The notes under the pieces: generated by a model
What the model saw: only the letters and a program-made list of their open reading frames with translations
What the model was told of the DNA's origin: nothing
Database searches by the model: none
DNA from: Verrucomicrobiota bacterium
GTDB taxonomy: Bacteria; Verrucomicrobiota; Verrucomicrobiia; Opitutales; Opitutaceae
Direction: 5' to 3'
DNA: 26,170 bases
Assembly (NCBI GenBank): GCA_023457715.1
Contig: JAEWKR010000046.1
Location: 1 to 26,170, forward strand
Translations under genes and position numbers: made by a program
Shown: in pieces, positions 17,190-23,302 of the stretch
Layout: every line of letters begins with the position of its first letter
Numbering within the stretch: position 1 is the stretch's first letter

Positions 17190-20100
17190 GGGGGCGGTCC
17201 GAAAATTTCCGATCTGGAAGCAGCGGCTGATCGTTGCGACGCTGGCACTTGCGCTGATGGAGCCCATCCGCGGGTGGGCCCAGTCGGAAATGGAAACCAT
17301 CCGCGCGCGCGCGGAGCGCGGTGACGCCGAGGCCCTGAACGCGCTGGGCAATGCGTACGCCAACGGCCAGGGCGTCGTGCAGAACTTTGCCGAGGCGATC
17401 CGGATGTATCAGCAGGCGGCGGACCGGGGCCTGGCGGCGGCTAATTTCAATCTCGGCATGCTGCACGAGCTGGGCCGCGGGGTGCCGGCGAATCCCGGCG
17501 CGGCGTTTCAGTTTTATATCCGGGCGGCGCGCCAGGGTTTCGCGCCCGCCCAGTTCAACGTCGGCAACATGTACGCCAACGGCCTGGGCGTGAAACAGGA
17601 TTTCTTCGAGGCCGCCCTATGGTTCCGCCAGGCGGCCGATCGCGCCATCCCCGAAGCCCAGTATAATCTCGCCCTGGCCTACGAACTGGGCCGCGGCGTG
17701 ACCAAGGATGAGACGACCGCGCAGCGGTGGTACCGGGAGGCGGCGAACCAGGGTTATGCCCGCGCCCGCTACAATCTCGCGCTGATGCTGGAGGAAGGCC
17801 GGGGCTCGCCCGCGGATCCGGCGGGCGCCGCCGAGCTGTACCGCGCGGCCGCCGCGCAGAATTTCGCCCCCGCCCAGAATAATCTGGGCATCCTCCTGGC
17901 CGAAGGCCGTGGCGTGGATGCCGATCTGGCCGAGGCGCATGCCTGGTTGTCGCTCGCCGCGGAGAACGGCGCGAAACCGACGGGCCGCGACATCGTGGCC
18001 CAGCAGTTGACCGCTGAACAGCTGGCGGCCTCGCGCACCCTTATCGCGACCCTGCGCGACCAGATTTCGCGTGGGGTGGTCCCGGCCCCCGCCGCCCGCC
18101 CGGCAGCGACACCGGCGACGCCGGCGGCCGCGGTCGCCGACACGGCCGCGGTCAATGCCCGGCTCCAGGCGCTTCAGGCCGACATGGAGAAACTGCGGGC
18201 GGAGAATGCGCAACTCGCCGCCTCCGCCCGGGCCTTGGAGGAGCAGAAGACCGACCTGGAGCGCCAACTCGCCGCCGCGGGTGAGGCCGCTGGCGCGGCG
18301 CGCGCCCAGGTGGAGGCGCGCGAGAAGCTGGAAGCGGAGCTCAAGTCCGTCCAGGGGGCGCTGACCGAGGCGCGTGAAAATGCGGATCGTCTGGCGAAGG
18401 AGAATGCCCGTCTCCGCGTGACGGCGGACCGCAGTCCCGCGGAGTCCAATACGGCGGCCCTGCGGGCGCAGCTGGAGCAGATGACGCGTGCGAAACGCGA
18501 CGCGGACCAGCAGGTCGCGCAGTTGACCGAACAATTGCAGTCGGCGCGCGCGGGCTCTGCCGCACCGGCGGCCGCCAGCGACGTCCAGGCGCCGTCGGGC
18601 CCCGATCCGCGGATGGCAAATCTCCAGGCGGAGAACGCCCGTTTGCGCGACGAGGTCCGGCGGTCGACCCTTCAGCTGCTCACCCTGAACCGGCAGGTGC
18701 AGCAACTCGGCGGCAAGCCCGGCGCGATTGATTCGTCGCTGGTGGTCGGCGAAACGAAGCTCATCGAATTGCAGGCGCAGGTCGACGACCTGCGGGCGGC
18801 CAACGAACGGCTGGCGGCGGAGAACCGTTCGCTGCAGGCGTCCGCGTCCGCGTCGGGCGATATCGCCGCCCTCCGCGCGGAAAACCAGCAGCTGAAAGCG
18901 TCGGCCGCCACCACGGCTCCGTTGCAGGAGCGGGTGACGCAGGCGGAGAAGGCGCTGGAGGCGGCCGTGCAGCAGCGGGAAGCGCTGGCCGCCGAAAAAA
19001 CCGCCCTCGACCAGAAGCTGGCCGAGATCACCGAACGCAGCGCGGGCAACGCCGAGGTGCTGCGGGAAATGCAGCAGCAGCTGGGCGACATGGCGACCGA
19101 GCTCGGCAACGCCAAGCGGACCGTCGAGCAGCTGAAGAGCGATCTGGCCAGTGCCAACGAGGCGCTGGCCGCCGCCAGCCAGCGGGCCGCCACGCCGCCG
19201 CCCAGCGCGCCTAACCTGGAGGAGCTGCGACAAGCCGCCGCCGCGGTGCGACAGGAACTCGCGGATACGACCGCCGAGCGCAATGCGCTCCAGCAACGCG
19301 TGACTCAGCTCGAGCGCGAGGGCCGCAACCGGCCCGCGCGCGACCCCGAGGCGGACGCTCAGCTCGCCAAGCTGAAGGGTGAACTGCAGGATGCGCAGGC
19401 GTACGCCGATCGCCTTGAGCAGTCGAATGCCCAGCTCAACGAGCGGGTCGCCGCGCTGACCGCCGAGCGGGAACAGCTCGCGCAGACCGCCAGTCAGGCG
19501 GGGAGTGCCCAGGCCGAGGCGGTGAAGGGGCAGCTCGCGCTGGCGGAGGCGGCCCAGGCGCGGGAGGCGGCGCTGGCGGAGAAAGCCACGCTCGAGCAGC
19601 AGGTGGCCGACCTGAACCGCCGGCTCGCGGACCAGCAGGCTTTTACCCAGAAACTCGAGGACTCGAACGCGCGGCTGAACGAGGAGCTCACGCGTCTCAA
19701 GGCCGACCGGGACCAACTCGCGGCCGCCCTCAACGAGGCGAACCAGGCCAAGGCAAGCGCGACGATCGCGCAGCAGGCCGCGACGGATACCTCGAAGCAG
19801 CGTGATGCGCTGGCCACGGAAAAGGCCGGGCTCGAACGCCGGGTGGCCGAACTCACGCAGCGGATGACCGAACAGCAGCAGGCACTGGCCGCGCTGCAGA
19901 AGACCAACACCCAGCTGGCGGCGGACCTGACCCAGGCCAACGCCGAGCGCGAGAAGCTCGCGGCAGGCAGCCAGCAGGCCACGGCGGCGCAGGCCCGGGC
20001 GGTCCAGGCGCAGGAGGCGCTCGCCGCCGCCCTGAAGGAACGGGACACGCTCGCCTCCGAGCGCGGTGCGCTCGAAACCCGGGTGCAGGAACTTTCGCGG

Positions 20101-21927
20101 CGGCTTTCCGAGCAGGAAGGGGCGGCCACCGCACGGCAGACGCTGGCGGCGGAACGGGCCAGCCTCCAGCAGCAGCTGGGCAACGTCGTGGGGCAGCTGT
20201 CCGAACGCCAGCAGGCGATCCAGAATCTGGAGCGGACCAATGCCGAACTTTCCCAGCAGTTGACCGCGGTCGGAGCGGAACGCGACCGGCTGGCCACCCT
20301 GCAGCAGGATTCGCTGGAACAGCGGCAGACCATGGAGGCGCTCACCGCGCAGCTGGAAGCCGCGCGACGAACCGTCGCCGACCTTCAGGCGCGCAACGAA
20401 AGCCTGGAGAAGGATCTGGAAGTGTCCAAACAGTCCGTCGCGGCCGCCCTGGCCGCCCAGGCCGCCGCCGCGAAATCCGGGCCCAGCGAGGCGGTGCAGC
20501 TGGAGATGCAGACGATGCAGGAGCAGGTCCGCTCGCTCGAAGAGCAACTGGAGACCGAACGCAGGAACGCGGCCCAGGAGGTCACGACGCTCGCCGCCCA
20601 GGTGCAGACCGCGCGAGAATCGAACCGCGCGCTGCTGGAGGCGAACCGGGCGCTGTTGCAGGTTCGCGGCGCGGAGGAGTCCACGCTGCGCACCGCGAAC
20701 GAGGAGTTGAAGGGCCAGCTTGCCGCCGCCCAGGCGGAGGTGGAAAAAGGTCGCGCCGTGGCGCAGGAGCGTGACGCGTTGCGGACCCAGGTGACGCAGC
20801 TGACCGGCCGGCTGGCCACCACCGAACAGCGGTACAATGACTCGCGTCAGGCGATCGAGGCGGCCGAGGGACGGGCGAATCAGGCGCGCGCGGAACTGGC
20901 CACCCTGCAGAGCCGGATGTCGGACGTCACGCGCGCGGCGGACGAACATGGGTCCACCGTCGCGGAGCTGACGGAGATCAACGAGAAGCTGGCGGCCGAC
21001 AAGGGCGCGCTCGAGCGGCAGGTGGCGACGCTGCGACAGGATGCCGAGACGGTGCGCACGCAGTACAACGAGTTGCGGACCCGGGCGAACGCGAGCGAGC
21101 GCATGGTGCAGGAGCACCTCGCGACGGTGAACGATCTGACGGCCGCCAACGACCGGCTGCAGACCCAGGTCCGCGAACTGAACACCCAGCTTGCCGGATT
21201 GCGGACGGAGAACACCCGTCTGGCCGGCGCCTCGACGGACGGCGCCGCCTTGCGCAACGAGCTCACCCAGGTGCGCGCGCAGCTGGCCGACGCGGAGCGG
21301 GCAGGGGAGGAACACGCCGCCACCGTCGCCGAGATCACCGCAGCCAACGAACGTCTCACCGCCGACCTGCGAGAAGCACAAACTCAGCTGACCGCCCTGC
21401 GGGCGGATAGCAGCCGGCTCGCGCAGAGCGAGCAGGCGCGACGCGAGGCGGAGCAGCGGGCGGCGAATCTGGCCTCGGCGGCCAACCAGCTTGCCACGGC
21501 GCAGCGCGACCTCGGCGCGGCCCGAACGGAAATCAGCCGGCTGACGGAGACGGTCCAGGCCCTCGACCGCGATCGCACGGCCCGCGTGACCCAGCTCCAG
21601 CAGGAGAATGCGGCCATCAGCGCGCGGTTGCGCCAGGCGCAGGGCACGCTCGACCAGATCGCCTCGGCCGCGCGCGTGATCAACGGTGCCGCCGCCGGGC
21701 TGCCGGCCTCCGCCATGGCCCAGACGAATGTGCCGACGATCGGTGCTCCGGCGACGCCCGCCCCCGCGGCGCGCGTGCACACGGTGGCCGAGGGCGACTC
21801 GCTGACGCGCATCAGCATCCGGTACTACGGCACCAGTGCCCGCTGGCAGGATATCTACGACGCGAACCGCGACGTCCTCCGCGGCGAGAATGCCCTTCGC
21901 CCCGGCCAGCGACTGAGGATTCCGTGA
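17176..21927 (+). CDS. Giant exported Sel1-repeat / coiled-coil / LysM protein
   Basis: Encodes 1583 residues from GTG 17176. The usual upstream frame has no better start, and the next ATG at 17257 falls inside the signal peptide. Order: signal peptide about 1-36 (WKQRLIVATLALALMEPIRGWAQ); six 36-residue Sel1-type repeats at about 50-265 (for example ALNALGNAYANGQGVVQNFAEAIRMY-type units); an Ala/Pro linker at about 302-322; about 1150 residues of almost unbroken coiled coil rich in Ala, Gln, Glu, Leu and Arg; and a C-terminal LysM domain at 1533-1583 (HTVAEGDSLTRISIRYYG...NALRPGQRLRIP) that should bind peptidoglycan. It is probably periplasmic or envelope-spanning, anchored to the wall by LysM. 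The rod could span over 100 nm if one continuous helix. It overlaps the ATP-grasp gene upstream. The function is unknown; an envelope spacer or scaffold is the simplest inference. Confidence 0.85.
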   Translation: MRTPEGAVRKFPIWKQRLIVATLALALMEPIRGWAQSEMETIRARAERGDAEALNALGNAYANGQGVVQNFAEAIRMYQQAADRGLAAANFNLGMLHELGRGVPANPGAAFQFYIRAARQGFAPAQFNVGNMYANGLGVKQDFFEAALWFRQAADRAIPEAQYNLALAYELGRGVTKDETTAQRWYREAANQGYARARYNLALMLEEGRGSPADPAGAAELYRAAAAQNFAPAQNNLGILLAEGRGVDADLAEAHAWLSLAAENGAKPTGRDIVAQQLTAEQLAASRTLIATLRDQISRGVVPAPAARPAATPATPAAAVADTAAVNARLQALQADMEKLRAENAQLAASARALEEQKTDLERQLAAAGEAAGAARAQVEAREKLEAELKSVQGALTEARENADRLAKENARLRVTADRSPAESNTAALRAQLEQMTRAKRDADQQVAQLTEQLQSARAGSAAPAAASDVQAPSGPDPRMANLQAENARLRDEVRRSTLQLLTLNRQVQQLGGKPGAIDSSLVVGETKLIELQAQVDDLRAANERLAAENRSLQASASASGDIAALRAENQQLKASAATTAPLQERVTQAEKALEAAVQQREALAAEKTALDQKLAEITERSAGNAEVLREMQQQLGDMATELGNAKRTVEQLKSDLASANEALAAASQRAATPPPSAPNLEELRQAAAAVRQELADTTAERNALQQRVTQLEREGRNRPARDPEADAQLAKLKGELQDAQAYADRLEQSNAQLNERVAALTAEREQLAQTASQAGSAQAEAVKGQLALAEAAQAREAALAEKATLEQQVADLNRRLADQQAFTQKLEDSNARLNEELTRLKADRDQLAAALNEANQAKASATIAQQAATDTSKQRDALATEKAGLERRVAELTQRMTEQQQALAALQKTNTQLAADLTQANAEREKLAAGSQQATAAQARAVQAQEALAAALKERDTLASERGALETRVQELSRRLSEQEGAATARQTLAAERASLQQQLGNVVGQLSERQQAIQNLERTNAELSQQLTAVGAERDRLATLQQDSLEQRQTMEALTAQLEAARRTVADLQARNESLEKDLEVSKQSVAAALAAQAAAAKSGPSEAVQLEMQTMQEQVRSLEEQLETERRNAAQEVTTLAAQVQTARESNRALLEANRALLQVRGAEESTLRTANEELKGQLAAAQAEVEKGRAVAQERDALRTQVTQLTGRLATTEQRYNDSRQAIEAAEGRANQARAELATLQSRMSDVTRAADEHGSTVAELTEINEKLAADKGALERQVATLRQDAETVRTQYNELRTRANASERMVQEHLATVNDLTAANDRLQTQVRELNTQLAGLRTENTRLAGASTDGAALRNELTQVRAQLADAERAGEEHAATVAEITAANERLTADLREAQTQLTALRADSSRLAQSEQARREAEQRAANLASAANQLATAQRDLGAARTEISRLTETVQALDRDRTARVTQLQQENAAISARLRQAQGTLDQIASAARVINGAAAGLPASAMAQTNVPTIGAPATPAPAARVHTVAEGDSLTRISIRYYGTSARWQDIYDANRDVLRGENALRPGQRLRIP
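19414..20226 (+). repeat. 80-residue internal repeats in the coiled-coil gene
   Basis: Two consecutive units of exactly 240 bp (19414-19653 and 19654-19893) encode alignable 80-residue segments beginning LEQSNAQLNE and LEDSNARLNE, each with xERDQLA near residue 20 and EKAxLExxVAxLxxR near 58-70. A third, longer unit (19894-20226) begins LQKTNTQLAA and keeps the same landmarks before about 31 extra residues. The pattern suggests that the rod grew by tandem duplication of a segment that is not an exact multiple of seven residues. Confidence 0.7.
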
Positions 21928-22225
21928 GGCCGCTTCGCGGCAATTTCAGATTTCAGAAAGGCTTGGGTACGTTGTCCCGCCTTCAGGCGGAAGGCTTGGC
22001 GAGCGCGGATCCAAGGCATTCCGCGTAAACGCGGGACAACGTACTCAAACCGCCCAAGCGGTCTGAAATCTGAAACTTGAAATTTGAAATTCCGCGCGGA
22101 GCGCGGCAACCAAACCGAGGCGTTCCGCGTAAACGCGGGACCACGTACTCAAACCGCCGGAAGCATTTCGGTTTTCTCCATCTGAAATCTGAAATCTGAA
22201 ATTTGAAATTCCGCCGGAGGCGGAC
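21928..22225. repeat. Cluster of REP-like palindromes and TGAAATC repeats
   Basis: No gene. GTACGTTGTCCCGC (21967-21980) and its exact reverse complement GCGGGACAACGTAC (22031-22044) face each other. A further copy in the second orientation, GTTCCGCGTAAACGCGGGAC, lies at 22122-22141 and runs on into CACGTACTCAAACCGCC. These belong to the same family as 4109-4197. Between and after them lie short runs of (T)CTGAAAT/TTGAAATT words (about 22061-22092 and 22180-22211), each ending in small GC hairpins such as CCGCGCGGAGCGCGG and CCGCCGGAGGCGG. Confidence 0.8.
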
Positions 22226-22227
22226 CC

Positions 22228-22259
22228 AAAAAAGCCGCGCCCCCCGAAAGGAGCGCGGC
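22228..22259 (-). terminator. Rho-independent terminator of the 84-residue gene
   Basis: On the minus strand GCCGCGCTCC, a short loop, then GGGGGCGCGGC forms a strong GC stem followed by TTTTTT (complement of 22228-22233). It lies about 30 bp after the stop codon of the gene at 22289-22543. Confidence 0.85.
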
Positions 22260-22288
22260 CACATGGCGTAAGGAAAGAGAACCTGCCC

Positions 22289-22543
22289 TTAGGCGGCGAC
22301 GGCCGTCTTGCGGATCTCGGGCTTCACCGCCGCCTCCGCCGCCAGATTGGCGAAGAACTGGTCGCGACGGGCGCGAGCGGCTTTGATGTCCTTCGTGCCC
22401 AGGGAACGGCGGATGCGCTCCTTGGTGAAGGGGGTGGGATGCACGGTGTAGTGCAGGAACCAAGTCCCGTGGTTGTTCCACAGGTGGTGATTAGGATTTT
22501 CCGCGCGAACGCGGATGCCAGGCAGCGAGGTGGTGTTCTTCAT
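22289..22543 (-). CDS. Orphan integrase arm-binding-domain-like small protein
   Basis: Encodes 84 residues. The central part, W28-F-L-H-Y-T-V followed by TKERIRRSLGTKDIKAARARRDQFFANL (40-67), matches the pattern of the N-terminal arm-type DNA-binding domain of tyrosine recombinases: a beta-strand with W..H/Y, a basic R-R-SLGT turn, and a helix with A..RRD. No catalytic recombinase domain follows; the protein ends 17 residues later in an Ala-rich tail. It has its own strong terminator, and the 759-bp upstream gap suggests an independent promoter. It may be a domesticated fragment of an integrase or a small DNA-binding protein of its own family. The compact gene and terminator argue against a decaying remnant. 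The assignment rests on motif pattern only. Confidence 0.6.
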   Translation of the reverse strand: MKNTTSLPGIRVRAENPNHHLWNNHGTWFLHYTVHPTPFTKERIRRSLGTKDIKAARARRDQFFANLAAEAAVKPEIRKTAVAA

Positions 22544-22582
22544 GATGCGTGATTTCGTGTGGGCTTATCGCGCCTCAGGCTG

Positions 22583-22616
22583 AAAACAAAAAACCGACCT
22601 GGGCATCAGGTCGGTT
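22583..22616 (-). terminator. Strong rho-independent terminator
   Basis: CCGACCTG and CAGGTCGG form a perfect 8-bp stem around GGCAT (22594-22614). On the minus strand it is followed by a T-run (complement of AAAACAAAAAA at about 22583-22593). It ends a minus-strand transcript coming from about 22800, where no convincing protein gene exists. Confidence 0.85.
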
Positions 22617-22790
22617 GTCGTCTTCGGGAGCGTTCTTGGTTCGCCGCTCAGATGAGCAGCGCACATCCGGGGTTTCCCCCGATCCACCGTGGCCGCTCCC
22701 GGCCCGGTTGGCGGAGCCGGCTTTTGAGGGCCGACTCGTTCCTGATGCGACGCCGACCCTGACAATCCCTGGCCCGCGGTCCAGACTTTT
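22594..22790 (-). ncRNA. Candidate structured small RNA (minus strand)
   Basis: About 200 nt between an AT-rich island (22785-22812) and the terminator at 22583-22616. Reading the minus strand, the stretch has several hairpins: CCGGCTCC pairing with GGAGCGG (with a bulge), CGGGG-GAAA-CCCCG with a GNRA tetraloop, GCTGCTC-ATCT-GAGCGGC, and the terminator. It matches none of the signatures I know for SRP RNA, RNase P RNA or tmRNA. The size would fit 6S RNA, but I cannot confirm that fold. The alternative is a 77-84-residue small protein starting at about 22808 (MTIYVKKSLDRGPG...), but that reading is low-complexity and runs through the terminator stem. Confidence is low. Confidence 0.3.
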
Positions 22791-22810
22791 TTTGACATAA
22801 ATTGTCATAA
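22791..22810. promoter_or_regulatory. AT-rich palindrome, possible operator or promoter
   Basis: TTGACATAAATTGTCATAA contains the inverted repeat TGACA-N5-TGTCA in an AT-rich pocket of otherwise very GC-rich DNA. It stands just upstream of the putative minus-strand RNA and reads as a perfect TTGACA on the plus strand, though no good -10 follows there. It could be an operator for a dimeric regulator. The identity of the regulator cannot be told. Confidence 0.35.
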
Positions 22811-23095
22811 GGGGAAAGGGAGTAAGGGAATGAGGGAGGGAAGGGGGGTGAAGGGGGTGAAGGGAGGGAGGGGGTGAAGGGAGTGAGGGAATGAGGGAAT
22901 GAGGGAGTGAGGGACCCAAAGCCCTTTGGTCTTTCTCTTTCTCTTTCTCTTTCTCTTTCTCCGGTTTGCGGGGCTCGAGAGGTCGTTTGGACCCGCAACG
23001 ATCGAGAGAAAGAGAAAGATTAAGAGAAAGAGAAAGATTATGAGAACGAGGGGGGGCCTCGCTCCCTTAATCCCTCACTCCCTTTCTTCAGCCTT
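22811..23095. repeat. Nested inverted low-complexity island
   Basis: No gene. A 104-nt stretch without any C (22811-22914), made of GGGAATGA/GGGGTGAA-like words, is followed by five CTTTCT units (22931-22960), a spacer of about 43 bp, complementary GAGAAAGA runs (about 23004-23036), and a C/T-rich arm. The outer arms GAAAGGGAGT... (22814-22836) and ...ACTCCCTTTC (23064-23086) are complementary at 20 of 23 positions. The whole can fold as a nested hairpin. The G-runs could also form quadruplex or triplex DNA. Confidence 0.8.
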
Positions 23096-23139
23096 GAAAT
23101 CCCCGCGCACCCCGTGCCTCTTACCCGTCACCTCGTTTA

Positions 23140-23239
23140 GGCGAGTCCCCGGCGGGGGGCTGAGAATGGAGCACGATCCGCTCCTAGAGTCTTCGAACCT
23201 GATGCGCTTCACACCGCCGTAGGGAAAACAGGACTCGCC
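23140..23239 (+). promoter_or_regulatory. TPP riboswitch (thi-box)
   Basis: A perfect 9-bp closing stem pairs GGCGAGTCC (23140-23148) with GGACTCGCC (23231-23239). Inside are the invariant CTGAGA (23160-23165), a GGAGC...GCTCC hairpin, GAACCTGAT (23195-23203) and CCGCCGTAGGGA (23214-23225), all characteristic of the thiamine pyrophosphate aptamer. It lies 63 bp upstream of thiC and should repress the operon when TPP is plentiful. No terminator hairpin with a T-run is visible between aptamer and start codon, so control is probably by ribosome access. The purine-rich GGAGG at about 23250 and 23280 are candidates for the sequestered region. Confidence 0.95.
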
Positions 23240-23302
23240 GCAATCACGCGGAGGGAGCTGCACCCGACGGAGGGGTTGGGGCCTCGTTGAAACGTTCTCC
23301 CT

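Noticed and set aside
17617..21780. 1387-codon open frame antisense to the coiled-coil gene
   Set aside because: It is the shadow of a highly biased Ala/Gln/Glu/Leu coding sequence. The plus frame has a signal peptide, Sel1 repeats and LysM.
22575..22808. Small minus-strand protein MTIYVKKSLDRGPG...
   Set aside because: It is Gly/Ser/Arg-rich, with no ribosome site, and its last codons lie in a terminator stem. It is kept only as an alternative to the RNA reading.
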